From NCBI GenBank assembly GCA_033064195.1, contig JARBJD010000134.1:1-64000 (forward strand): DNA of 64,000 nucleotides. The letters are read 5' to 3'. The DNA comes from Blattamonas nauphoetae (taxonomy: Eukaryota > Preaxostyla > Oxymonadida). Within the stretch, counting starts at the first letter, position 1; each line of letters opens with the position of its first letter. A program made the translations under genes and the position numbers. Under the pieces are notes generated by a model, which saw only the letters and a list, made by a program, of their open reading frames with translations, searched no databases and was not told the origin of the DNA. This document shows, piece by piece, positions 1 to 11,739 of the stretch.

Positions 1-1430
1 AATTTTTCATCGAAATAAAAAGTGTCAAACCTCCGTCTGTCTCATGTGTCGACATTCGATTATCTTTCAAAATTTCCATTCAAAATTCCATATCAAGATT
101 TCACATCATTGTGACACATTCTTCAACTTTTTCGTGATCGTGTGCTGAGAGAATGAGGAGAGTATTCGATTGGAAAAAGAAGACAACAAAGGACGATACC
201 GGAACAACCCAGAGACATAGGGTGCTGGGCGCATTCAAAGGGTCTCGTACAACCAGCTTGGGAAAAATGATGATCCAGTCGTGGAGGAAGAAAGAGCGTA
301 TTTTCAAGGAATCAGAAAGCAGTGTACTATGCTTGATAAAAGAAGACAGTAGAAGAGAAATATCATGAAATCAAACCTAAATTTTTGATAGAGAATCAGA
401 GAAAACACATCGTTTGGAAATCCGAAGAGCAAACCCATCTGACTTTACTAGACTCGATTCAAAATAGATTGTCCAAATTTCAAGAAGTCTGAGGGGAGCT
501 TGTTGAACAGTGATACATAGATTTGATGATGTTCAATTCGGTTCGCATATCCATTTTTGTCTCTCAAAGTTCCACCCACTCCGGTTTATCAACACGAGTG
601 GAGACGACTTTCAACAGAATGAGAGATTTGCACTGATGTCTGGAAATAGTAAGTTTGCCGTTTGATTTCTTTGAAGTTGTACTTTCAAAGTTTGAGATGA
701 AATCAGTGTCCGAATCGTACAGATTTCAGAAATTTACATTGTTGGTTGACAAAATTATTAAGACGGCAAACCAAATACTTCCGGACATCAGTGCAAATCT
801 CTCATTCTGTTGAAAGTCGTCTCCACTCGTGTTGATAAACCGGAGTGGGTGGAACTTTGAGAGACAAAAATGGATATGCGAACCGAATTGAACATCATCA
901 AATCTATGTATCACTGTTCAACAAGCTCCCCTCAGACTTCTTGAAATTTGGACAATCTATTTTGAATCGAGTCTAGTAAAGTCAGATGGGTTTGCTCTTC
1001 GGATTTCCAAACGATGTGTTTTCTCTGATTCTCTATCAAAAATTTAGGTTTGATTTCATGATATTTCTCTTCTACTGTCTTCTTTTATCAAGCATAGTAC
1101 ACTGCTTTCTGATTCCTTGAAAATACGCTCTTTCTTCCTCCACGACTGGATCATCATTTTCCCAAGCTGGTTGTACGAGACCCTTGAATGCGCCCAGCAC
1201 CCTATGTCTTCTCTGGGTTGTTCCGGTATCGTCCTTTGTTGTCTTCTTTTCCAATCGAATACTCTCCTCATTCTCTCAGCACACGATCACGAAAAAAGTT
1301 GAAGAATGTGCTCAACAATGATGTAGAAATCTTGATATGGAATTTTGAATGGAAATTTTGAAAGATAATCGAATGTCGACACATGAGACAGACGGAGGTT
1401 TGACACTTTTTTTATTTTCGATGAAAAATG
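1..1430. repeat. Large inverted repeat (near-palindrome), arms about 660 bp
   Basis: Bases 2-661 reappear as reverse complement at 763-1429, leaving a spacer of about 100 bp. The arms match almost base for base. Many differences are in homopolymer lengths, with some true substitutions near the 120 bp mark and near the inner ends. The outer left limit may lie before the window. No transposase is visible in the arms or the spacer, so this may be a foldback-type element, an inverted duplication of a host gene fragment, or an assembly or amplification artefact. The substitutions argue against a pure artefact. Confidence 0.85.
153..511 (+). pseudogene. Eroded unrecognised coding fragment in the left palindrome arm (mirrored at about 910-1271, minus strand)
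   Basis: Lysine- and arginine-rich reading begins MRRVFDWKKK and continues to about 368. Another frame then carries a plausible coding stretch (EKYHEIKPKF ... LLDSIQNRLSKF) to a stop near 490. The mirrored arm carries the same pieces with small length differences that move the frame. I do not recognise the family. The frame changes and the duplicated state suggest a decayed gene fragment rather than a working gene, but short intron-split exons cannot be excluded. Confidence 0.3.
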
Positions 1431-1801
1431 CAATTCTACAGTTTCAGGTTTGACGTGACGAGTTACAAATTCCTCAACAGTCCGACCGACTGTACACGGA
1501 GGTCGTCATTCCTAAAAAAGTAGGTGATAAGTCAGAAAAGAATGTCGGAAGAAATAGAGAACACACATTTGCACATGAAACAAAGACAAAGAGAAAGCCG
1601 CGGGCTGGGGTAAAAAAGCAATCGAAATTGAAGCCCATTATTCACTTTTTAAGTCTCATTCAGATCCTAGAACGATATCTTCGGTAGATTTCAATATCTA
1701 GAAGGTCATACATAGGTATTTCATCAAATGGGTGAACAAAACAGATTTCCACGACATTTGACGCCTTACGGGCCAGATCATTTGTCCCATAGTTCACAAA
1801 A
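1431..1801. other. Intergenic stretch between palindrome and GTPase gene
   Basis: No convincing coding sequence, RNA gene or repeat is visible here. It is the presumed upstream region of the GTPase gene that starts at 1802. Confidence 0.4.
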
Positions 1802-2264
1802 ATGTCAAGCGCTGGTGCATCTGGTGGAAATTCTGGCGTTACCGTTTGTTTATATTTACGTATCACGATTTTCCACTGTTCACAATATTCAGGAAGCCAA
1901 AGTTGTTGTTATTGGTGACGGAGCTGTCGGAAAAACTTGTCTCCTTCTGTCTTACACCCAAAATACCTTTTCGGATACTTACGTTGCCACCGTGTTTGAC
2001 AACTACGAATCTCTCCAAGTGGTTGATGGAAAAACCGTGAAACTGCAACTGTGGGATACAGCAGGTTTTCCTTCCAACATCATTTTTCATTCACCTTTTC
2101 TCAACTATCCGATCCATCCTCAACATCTCCATTTCATATACTCATTATTCTTAGGCCAAGAAGATTATGACCGTCTTCGTTCGTTAAGTTTCTCTGAAAC
2201 TGATGTCTTCCTAATCTGCTTCTCTGTGATCGACGAAAACTCCTTCAAAAACATCGAAACTCGA
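1802..2264 (+). pseudogene. Rho/Rac-family small GTPase, 5' three exons only (3' part lost)
   Basis: Small GTPases of the Rho family are GTP-dependent switches controlling actin and membrane dynamics. Exon 1 (1802-1837) gives [12 protein letters not shown], exon 2 (1893-2064) carries the P-loop GDGAVGKT and switch I ATVFDNY, and exon 3 (2155-2264) completes switch [15 protein letters not shown] and the [12 protein letters not shown] strand. The introns 1838-1892 and 2065-2154 are GT-AG and keep the frame (36+172+110 nt). A third donor follows at 2265, but the expected next exon (the Rho WYPE region and the TKxD and SAK nucleotide-binding motifs) is absent. Repeat-array DNA starts at about 2316 instead. 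The core is well conserved, so the truncation looks recent. Confidence 0.8.
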
Positions 2265-2533
2265 GTTTGCCATTATTTTCTATTTACTTATGTCGTGAAC
2301 AAATTATGATAATTAATTCGACCAGCTTCTCGCTGTCTCCCACATGATCCACTTTTCAGCGTCGTGGGCCGTTTGTCTGTAGTCCTTCTCGGTGGCACTT
2401 CTAATAATACCTTTGCCGAAAAGTCTCAGTGGATAGATCAAAAGCATTGCTGAAAGCCAATGTGTACCGAGAACTGAGCCACACACACCGAGGAACCAAA
2501 CTCTGAGCTTCAGAGGCGAGTGAGCGGCTGAGA

Positions 2534-5500
2534 TCAGAGGATGAAAGAGAAATCGAAAATAGTCATTCGTCGTTTCTGCTCGTCTTGTCGAACAGTTTCG
2601 AGCAGATCACCGATCAGTGCAATCCCGTTTTCGTAGTCCTCCAAAAACGAAGATTGAGAGACAGCCACGACGACATAATCAATCACTCCCAACAGAACCA
2701 TCTCCATCTTCCCTTCATCATCACTCAAATGAATAAGTCTGGCCAGAAACACGAGAACGAGTGACACGACTGAAGGAACAGGCGATCTGGAAGGATGAGA
2801 AAGGGACAAAACAAACATGAGGAGACTGCACAATCGCTTTGTCAATCCACAGTGAGAGAAGACAGAGGCAGCTGAGAAGAGAATGAAAACAAAAAAAGTC
2901 ACACAAATGGATGTGATGATCCGAAAGAAAACCCCCAACGTAGAAGCCAGCTCAAAAACATGAAGAATGATATCGTTCTCCATTGGCGCGGTTGCTGAGA
3001 AGAGTAGTGGGAGTTGAGTTTTCCATATTGATTGGAGAAGCCATGGTTTCATGATGAGAGTGATTTCCGGCAAGCGAAGGAGTGGGTGCCGAAGGACGTG
3101 GAACGGGGAATTGAAGGAAGGTGGAAGGCTGAACCAATGGAGTCCGATGACAGCACTTAAACGGGTGATCACTTTGTTCTTGTTTGATTCATAGTTGTTG
3201 ATGGGAAGCGAGCTGAGGAAATACTTGAGGAGTGAGAAGAGTGTGCGGCATTCACCGAATGGTCCGCATGTTGCAAGGAAGTGGAACAAGAATCCATGAA
3301 TGGTAGTTTCATCCAGTGTGAACGGTGGGATTTGGAGAAGTGACTTGAAGAAGAATTGTAAGACTTGAGGAGGCGGAACGTATGCATAGAGACGGAATTG
3401 ATTCGTCAGAAACATATCAGACTCATTTGTAACTTGAACGATCATTGTCATGCTAGATAGATGACTTGTGTCATTTTCTTTGATATGAAGCCCCCGAACA
3501 AAGAGTGAATGAAGACCAACGAGAGGTGTCAGGACATTTTCAAATAATAAGTCGAAGTCTTGTGAATCATCAACAATGAAGAAGGTGCTGGGATCAGAGC
3601 AAAGAGTGTTCTCAAAAAGAAGTTGCATGAGAAAGGCTCTCTGTTTCTGTGCATGATGATTGATCGCTGTGTGGCTGAGAAGGAGATTTGGAGGAGTGTT
3701 GGTTTCGACAAGTGTGCTGTGGAGGTTTGGGTAGTTCAGGATGTAATCAAAGAGATCTGGCTGGAGTGGCAGACCAATGTGAAGCGACAGAATGAGACAA
3801 AAAGTGATGACCGCTGATTTGAGTTCAACATTGAAATCAAACACTCCTTCGAGAATGAGTAGTCCGATTCTTTCTGAAGCATGTTGGTTAGTTTCAAATG
3901 ACCGGAAAAGAGAGTTGATATATCTGTGAGGGAGTGTTCCAGATGGACACGTTTTGAGAAAGGTCAGAAAGGCGATCACGACAAGAAACAGAGGAATAGA
4001 TCCTGTGTCTGCTGAAACAATCTCGTCCAAGGTGTTATTCAGGTTCAGAGGTGGATTTGTTGAATGAACGTCTTGATGATTGTTAAACCACATCCGAATC
4101 ACAAGAACCAGAATGATGCGAGCTCCTATTGATCCATCTTGAAAGGCTGTCTTGATGTAATCCCAGTATTGCTGGAGGAAGCCGATGAAATCAAGTGTTT
4201 CGTAAAGCAATTTGCTGAGAACTATTGAGGCTAGAATTGTGATATCGGATCTGTTTGATGTCAGTGCTGTTATGAGTAATTCCACAAAAGCGGGAATGTC
4301 ATCAATGCATTGATCTGGTGGGACACAATCACAAACAGACCGGCAGCGGTTGAGTGATTTGAGTATTGAGTCATCATCCTCGTCGAATATCGACACGGAG
4401 AATCGTTCAGTCACATCAAAGTTCTCATCAAGCTCGAAGTGTTCTAGATTGAATGCTTCTAGAGGAAGACTGGGGTTGGCAACGGTATGGGGGATGAGCG
4501 GGGGAGGAATGAGAGTCTGTAGAAGCTCCACTATCGCCACGGCTTCGTTGCTTTCTGCCGCAGAGTGGAGACGAGCTGACAGGGAGTGGGTGATGATGCT
4601 CGCTGAGTCAAGAAAGAGAGGATCGGTGTCTTCAGAGGGAGGCGGTTCTGTTTGGAGTGTGATGGAGGCAGAGGTGGATTGGTCCGAGTTGACAGAAGTT
4701 GATTGTGAATCGTCAGATTGAACTGATCTCTGAGTGGACGGATGGAGCGACTCAAACCCCGATCCAACTCCAATTGATGCAATCGATTCGTCAACTGGAG
4801 TTTGTTTGAAGGGTGTGTTGATTTGAACGGCCATCGCGGTGGGTTCAAGAACAGCAGTTGTTGAAGACGAGACTGGAAGCAAAGGGTTAATTTTGGGAAT
4901 GATTCGTTTTTGATATTTCGATTGGAGTCGAAAAAGTGTCTCTCTGAAAACTTTTTCTCGGAGAAAAGAAAGATCTGTCTGTGAAACGATCGTTGTGAAA
5001 AAAAGAAACTGCAGACCACCATATTTTGAGGAATTTTGTCCCGTATATCATCCAGAATATCAACGAATTGTATTTTGGGCTGTGATTTTTTGAACAATTT
5101 GGTTGTAAAATTTTGGCCGTATGACGATTCAATCAGAATCTTCGAGTGTTCAGAAGGGCCTCCGTCTTCGTCAAAAATGGTTGACGGCCTCAGTTGACCA
5201 CATAATGGATCCACTTCAGCCAGAATCCGGCAGAAGAATATCCAACCCTTGTCTGCAAACGATTCTCCAGGACATGATCGATACGCTTCCAAATTGATGG
5301 TCTTTTCGACGATACGAGGGATTTCATCAACATCATTCGTATTGATATCTTTAGATTGGATAAACGAGTTCAGAAGTGACGTTACAGCATTACTTGTGCG
5401 ATCAAGATCCAATTCCAGATCCGGAGTGAGAAGGAGAAAAGAGACATGGAGTTTTTCTAAAACTGTTATGAACAGGTTGACAAAGGTTACTAGATCTGAT

Positions 5501-6067
5501 GAGAATGATGGGACGATAGCTGAGGGCGATGAGGGAGGAGAGAGTTGCGACGGATCTGAGATGCGAGAAATACAGTGATGAAGGAGGAGAATGAACACAA
5601 ACTGATCCGAATTGTTCCTGTATCATCAATCAGAACATCGTCCGCTGTGAGAGGAAACTGGCAAGGACGATGTTTCAGTCGAGAATCCAATCCAATCACG
5701 CCTTCCACAAACCACTTTAATACTGTCTAAACCGAGAAAAAGAGAGATGAAGTTCTCAAAAAAAGAAAAGTCAGACAGTCCAAGAAATTTCCTTGCCGGT
5801 TTCGATCGCTTCGCCAACGTGATCGGAGAGTTTTGTCAGCGTTCTTCGTGGCTCCTGGGGCGACAATGACGCATCAAGATCCTGCAAATAGTGAGATGTA
5901 AGAAGTGGAAGTATTGATGGTGGTGATGATGAGGGTTGACTGTTCACGGTTTTAGGCTCAGGGTTCGATGGTGGATGTGTCTGTGTTGAATTCTCACTTG
6001 TTTTGGAAGAGGGAAGTGAAAATCCCACGGAATTCAGATAAGATGTGTCTGATGATGTTGATGACAT
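2534..6067 (-). CDS. Array gene A: large cytosolic protein with kinase-like remnant, five exons, 1,120 aa
   Basis: Exons 6067-5777, 5726-5603, 5555-5020, 4978-2905 and 2871-2534 total 3,363 nt, an exact multiple of three. The introns are 50, 47, 41 and 33 nt, each GT-AG. The Ser/Pro-rich N-terminus (MSSTSSDTSYLNSVGF) has no signal peptide. Exon 2 contains LTADDVLIDDTGTIRI, which resembles the kinase catalytic-loop segment DLxxxNILIDxxGxIRI without the catalytic HRD, so it is probably non-enzymatic. The rest is helical and leucine-rich, with conserved islands such as TERFSVS, CGPFGECRTLFSL, GLHWFSLP and FLEDYENGIALIGDLL. The last intron (2872-2904) is 33 nt with no in-frame stop, so retention would only add 11 residues. 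The function is unknown. Units B and D align over the full length. Confidence 0.75.
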
Positions 6068-6512
6068 CTGCTAACTAACGTTTTTGGTTTGGTAAAGACG
6101 TGAAACTGCTTGACGAATTGTTCAGTGAGAAATATAGTTTGTCTGGAACTTAATGCGACTAGAAGGTTGGATAAAAAGGAGAAATGTGCGAGTAGCAGTA
6201 GTTAAGCAGTGACGATGCTGAAATAGAACGATGGATACCGCAAGTTCAAGAGTTCACACCAGATTGGGATGATCTCCAAGTGACAAGTCCAAGTCTTCGG
6301 GTCAATCAATGAATTGACGTGAGGGAATCAGTCGTCAACGTTCTGCCGAACCAAAGCAGAAAACGGTCAGATTCACTTGGAAAGTCCCTCATTTGAAAAA
6401 AGTGGTGATGAACAGGAAATCTCACCCTCCGCAATGCGAAGAGAGGCTGAATAAGTGGTAACAACGAACCTCTTCGTCAACCAAATACAAAACCGACACG
6501 AAGCGCTCCAAT
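6068..6512. other. Unit A spacer between array gene and surface-protein tail
   Basis: This non-coding spacer is shared, with small changes, with 15325-15766 (unit C) and 19952-20395 (unit D), and partly with 10752-11063 (unit B). It should contain the promoter of the array gene at 6067 and the 3' end of the surface-protein reading frame. I see no specific regulatory motif. Confidence 0.5.
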
Positions 6513-6969
6513 CTAATCTTTGCTGATCGTCTGAGCTGCATTCACCTGATTCACTTGACTAAGTGGGTATTGTTGGAATTGCACAGGCTGTGCCAATGGC
6601 TGCACAAACAAATTGGGACTTTGAGCCCACTGCTGTGGATACCCTGTCTGCGGAAGGTACTGGCCTTGATATTGCGGGGCAGGTCGGAAACTGTCCTTCG
6701 GTTGGACTTCGATCTCTTTGTATTCCTTCGACTTTCGACGCCCACATCCACAAGCCACACAGCATCCACAACAGCAGCAGAGACAAGTCACTGTAAGCAG
6801 CACGCCAAGCACAACACAACTTCCAATACCGACTCCAGTGATAATCTGATGAAAAGCAAGTCTCGCTTTGTTCGTCCAGTCGATGTGGTTGTTGAAAGGA
6901 CGGATCGACACTCTGTTCTTTCTCGAGGTGCTTGTGCAATTTTCAAAGTTCGCTTTCGAAACTGAATAT
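6513..6969 (-). pseudogene. 3' fragment of beta-helix surface protein: transmembrane and Cys-rich tail (unit A)
   Basis: This stretch is colinear with the 3' part of the complete surface gene at 20396-22177. It retains the end of the ectodomain (SKANFENCTSTSRKNR), the hydrophobic segment GIGSCVVLGVLLTVTCLCCC, the CCCGCC cysteine cluster and the proline/tyrosine/glutamine-rich cytosolic tail ending ISKD. The match stops at about 6970, where unit B DNA begins. Upstream codons read into the 3' end of array gene B, and no signal peptide or methionine start belonging to the family is present. It is read as a truncated copy, although expression of the tail alone cannot be excluded. Confidence 0.7.
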
Positions 6970-7193
6970 GAGTGGATTCGACCAGCTTCTCGCTGTCTCC
7001 CACATGATCCACTTTTCAGCGTCGTGGGCCGTTTGTCTGTAGTCCTTCTCGGTGGCACTTCTAATAATACCTTTGCCGAAAAGTCTCAGTGGATAGATCA
7101 AAAGCATTGCTGAAAGCCAATGTGTACCGAGAACTGAGCAACTCTCATCGCGGAACCTATCTCTGAGCTTCAGAGGCGAGTGAGTTGCAGAGA

Positions 7194-10100
7194 TCAGAAA
7201 AAGGGAGTGAAATCAAAAAGAGTCATTCGTGTCCTCTTCTCGTCTTGTCGAACAGCTCGAAGAAGATCACCAATCAGTGCAATCCCGTTTTCGTAGTCCT
7301 CCAAAAAGGAAGACTGAGAGACTGCCACGACCACACAATCAATCACTCCCAACTGAACCATCTCCATCTTCCCTTCTTCATCACTCAAACGAACAAGTCT
7401 GGCCAGAAACGCGAGAGTGACGGACATCGTGGAAGAAACAGGCGATCTGGAGAGATCAGAAATGATTGAAACAAACAACAAGAGGTTGCATAGCATTGCC
7501 ACTGTTCCGTTTTGAGAGAGGACAGAAGCAGCTGAAAAGAGAATGAAAACCAAACAAAGACATACAAATGGATGTGATTACCGGATAGAAAAGTCCCAAC
7601 GTGATATTTATCGAAGAAGCATGATTGACTCGATCGTTTGTTGGTTCCGTTCTCTTATTGAGGAAATCCGGGACACTCAACTCCCATTTTGATTGGAGAT
7701 ACCATGGCTGGATAGATGGTTCGATTCCTGGCAAGTGAGTGAGGATGTGTGGAATGAGAAGGAAGGGGGAACTGAAGGAGAGGGGAAGACTGAACCAATG
7801 GAGTCCGACGATCGTGTTTGAAAGTGTGGACACTTCTTTCTTGAATCGATCAAGGTCACCGACTGAAATGGAGTCGATAAGAAATTTGAGGAGTGAGAGA
7901 AGAGCACGACATTCACCGAATGGGCCACATGTTCCGAGGAAGAAGAACAAGAAATCAGAAAGGATAAAGCCAGATTGTGTGGCAGGCGATGATTGGAACA
8001 GTGGGTCTGAGTAGAATTGGACAATTAAGTTTGAGAAGAATTGAACCACGAGCGGAGGAGGAAAGAGAGCATAGGGAGGGTATTGATGCGGGACAGGAAA
8101 AACAGAATCATCAAGAAAATGAATGAACGATCCCATGACATCTTCTTCACACACATCCATGTCCTGGAGATGGAATCCTCGAACAAAGAGTGAATGAAGA
8201 CCAACGAAAGGGGCGATGAGATGGTCAGTGAGCAAGTCCTCGTTTGGTGAATAATCGACATCGAAGAAGACACTTGGATTAAACCGAAGAGTTTTCTCAA
8301 AAAGGAGTTGGATGAGGATTGTCTGTTGGCTCTGTGGATGGAGATTCGTCGATGAATGGTTGAGGAGTGATTGAAGGATTTTGGTTTCGTCGAACACAGC
8401 GTGGAGATTGGAGAAGTTCAGGATGTAATCGAAGAGATCTGGATGCAGTTGCTGACCAAAGAGAAGCGACAGAACGAGACAAAACTTGATCAGTGACGAC
8501 ATGGCTTCCACATTAAAACTCACCTTTCCGTCGACGATGCATTGCCATATTCTGGCTGTAGCACGCTGTTTCTCTTCAAATGACAGGAAAAGAGAGTCAA
8601 CATAATCGCGGTCGTAGGATTGTGATAAAAGTATTTTGACGTAGACGAGAGCATCGATTGCCAAGAGGAACGATGAAAGTGACAGGTCGGCTGAAACGAT
8701 TCCTTCCAAGTCAAAATCCTGGTACAGAGATGGATAAGCTGACTGCACGCCCTTTCGATTGAATGCGTACAACAAAATCACGTGTAGCAGAGCGACGTGA
8801 GCCCCGTGGGACCCGTCTTGAAAGGCTGTTCGGAGTTTCTTCCAGTGTTTCTGGATAAAGTCGTTGATATCAAGTGTGTGGAAAAGCAGTTTGCTGAGAA
8901 CATCTGCAGCATTTATGGTGATTGAGGATGATTCAGAGTCCAGCGAAGAGACGAGTATGTCCACAAAAGCAGGGATGTCGTCAATGCATTGATCTGGTGG
9001 GACAAGATTACACACAGAATTGCATCGATTGAGTGATTTGACCAGAGATTCATCATCTTCATCGAAGAGCGACACGGAGAATCGTTCAGTCACATCGAAG
9101 TTCTCATGTTCCTTGAAGAGATTTCGATCCAACACTGTTGGTGGATGGGTAGTGTCGGTGACGGTGTGGGTGATGGATGGGGCTGCGATGAGAGAGTGGA
9201 GAAGCTTCAACATCGCCATGGCTTCGTCGCGTTCTGTCGCGGAGGGGAAACGAGCGGACAGGGAGTGGCTGATTGGACTCGCTTGTTCGATCAGAAGATG
9301 GTCAGTGTCTTCAGAAGGAAGTAGTCGTGTTTGGAGTGTGATGGAGTCAGAGGTGGATTGGTCCGAACTAACACAAGTTGAGTGAGAATCGTCAGATTGG
9401 ACTGATCTCCGAGTGGATGGGTGGAGCGACCCAAACCCCGATCTGACTTCCTGCGTTGCGATTGACTCGTCATCTGGAGTTTGTTTGAACTGTGGGTTGA
9501 TTTGATCATCCATGGTTGTGGATGGCATAGCCTGATCTTGTGAAAACGGGACTGAGTGCAAAGGAGTTGTTTCGAGAAAGCTTCTTTTTTGATATTTCGA
9601 TTGGAGTCGAACAAGTGTCCCTCTGAAAGCCGAGTCTCGGAGAAAAGTGAGACCTGTCTGCGAAACGATCAATGTGAAAAGAAGAAAGTGGAGATACCAC
9701 ATTTTGAGGAAAGTTTTCCGCGAGGCCCATCAGGATCTGTCCAAATTTGGCTTTTTCCTTCATTTCAGCGAGAAAGGATGGTGAAAAACGTGAGTTTTGC
9801 TTGTTTTCCATCACAATCTGTGCGCGTTCAGACGGGCCTCCGTTTTCGTTGAAAATGGCTGACGGCCTCAGTTGATCACTTGATGAATCCATTTCGGCCA
9901 GAATCAAGCAGAAGAAGGTCCAAGCCATGTTTGGTAACGAGTCTTTGGGACATTGCCGAATCATGTCCAAACTGATGGTATTGTCAACGAGAAGAGAGAG
10001 ATGAGGGGAGGAAATCTTCGGAATGATATCGCCAGATTGAATAAATGAGTTTAGAAGTGACGTTACAATAATCTTCGCGTGTTCTCGATCCGATTCCTGA

Positions 10101-10751
10101 CCCAGTGTGAAGAGGAGGAAAGAATTGATAAGATCATTTATAACTGTCACGAAAAGGTTGAAAAGGGTATGTAGATCAGCTGAAAATGACGGAGTGACAG
10201 ATGGGAGTGGTGAGGGAGGAGAGAGTTGCGATGGATCTGAGACGAGCGAAAAACACAGTGATAGAGGAGGAGAAAGGACACAAACTGATCCGAATTGTTC
10301 CGGTATCATCAATCAGAACATCGTCCGTGGTGAGAGGAAACTGGCAAGGACGATGTTTCTGTCGAGAATCCAATCCAATCACGCCTTCCACAAACCATTC
10401 CATAATTGTCTAAACCGAGAAAAAGACAAATGAAATCCTCGAAAAGAAGAAAAAAAAGACAGTCCAAGAAATTTCCTTGCCGTTTTCGATCGCTTCGTCG
10501 ATGTGGTCGGCGAGTTTTGTCAGCCTTCTGTTTTGAGGCAGGGGCGATAATGACACATCAATATCCTGCAAAATGAAAGACGTAAGAAGTGGTAAAATTG
10601 ATGGTGGTGATGATGAGGATTGTCTATCGGCGGATTCAGGCTCAGGGTTCGATGGTGGATGTGTCTGTGTTGAATTCTCACTTGGTCTGGAATATGGAAC
10701 TGACAGTCCCACAGAATTGAGTTGAAATTGGCCTGGTAATGTTGATGACAT
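7194..10751 (-). CDS. Array gene B: large cytosolic protein, five exons, 1,126 aa
   Basis: Exons 10751-10461, 10409-10286, 10236-9701, 9657-7566 and 7531-7194 sum to 3,381 nt. The introns are 51, 49, 43 and 34 nt. The protein is homologous to array genes A, C and D over its length. The kinase-like segment reads LTTDDVLIDDTGTIRI. Exon 4 is 18 nt longer than in A and D, a whole number of codons. The block TERFSVSLFDEDDESLVKSL to the downstream PDQCIDDIPAFVD is identical to unit C, while the C-terminal part of exon 4 differs from C and D, giving a patchwork pattern. No signal peptide or clear membrane anchor is seen. The function is unknown. Confidence 0.75.
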
Positions 10752-11063
10752 CTCCTAAGGTACGTTTTGGTTTTGATAAGAGGCGATGCGATTGACGAAT
10801 TGTCTAGCGAGAAATATAGTTTGTCTGGAATCTAAGACGAGTTGAAGGTTGGAGAAAAAGAGGAGATGCGTGAGTAGCAGTAGGTAATAAGTGATGATGC
10901 AGGAATAGAAAGATGGATATGTCAGATTCACTCGAAAAGTTACCTTTTTGAAAAAGTTATGAACAGGAAATAGCACTCTCCGCAATGGGAAGAGAAGCTG
11001 AAGAATTGGGAACAACGAATCCCTTCCTCAACGAAATACAAAACCGACACGAAACGCTCCACT

Positions 11064-11531
11064 CTAATCTTTGCTTATCGTCTGAACTGTCCCCACCTGA
11101 TTCGCTGGACAAACTGGATATTGCTGGAACTCCACAGACTGTGCCACTGGCTGCACAAACACATTTGCACTTTGAGCCCACTGCTGTGAATATCCTGTTT
11201 GCGGAATGTACTGCCCCTGATATTCTGGAGCAGGTCGGAAAGTGTCCTTCGGTTGGACTTCGATCTCTTTGTATTCCTTCGACTTTCGACGTCCACATCC
11301 GCAGGCCACACAGCATCCACAGCAGCAGCAGAGACAAGTCACGGCGACCAGCACGCCAAGCATAACACAACATCCAATCACGAATCCAGTCATAATCTGA
11401 TGGAAAGCAGGTCTCGTTGGGTTCGTCCAATCACCCTTCAGTGAGAGTTGGAGGCAAATGTGCTGATTCCTCATCAGCCTTCTTCCTTTCTTCAGACAAG
11501 CTGGACTGGCGGTCGATGCTGTCATCTTCAC
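11064..11531 (-). pseudogene. 3' fragment of beta-helix surface protein: transmembrane and tail (unit B)
   Basis: It carries the same membrane segment, cysteine cluster and tail as the complete gene at 20396-22177 (MTGFVIGCCVMLGV, CCCCGCC, GRRKSKEYKEIEV). The 5' side differs: instead of the ectodomain end seen in units A and D it has a stretch around QHICLQLSLK that is shared only with unit C. Units B and C therefore descend from one truncated copy with a different upstream junction. No start codon with a signal peptide precedes it. Confidence 0.65.
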
Positions 11532-11739
11532 GACCGAACCAGACTTAATTTGACTTTCTTCTCACCGTTTCTCAGATGGACCACTTTTCAGCTTCGTGGG
11601 CTGTCCGTTTGTAGTTCTTCTTGGCGTCACTTTGATGGAAAAGCTCTTCGAAAAGTTTCTTCAAATCAATCAAAAGCATTGCTGTTAGCCAAGGTACGCC
11701 GAGAACTGAGCCACACACACCGAGGAATCCATCTCTGAG

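Noticed and set aside
1728-2309. A 193-residue continuous GTPase reading frame
   Set aside because: It reads through an intron and breaks the WDTAGQ motif. The three-exon model restores all GTPase motifs in phase.
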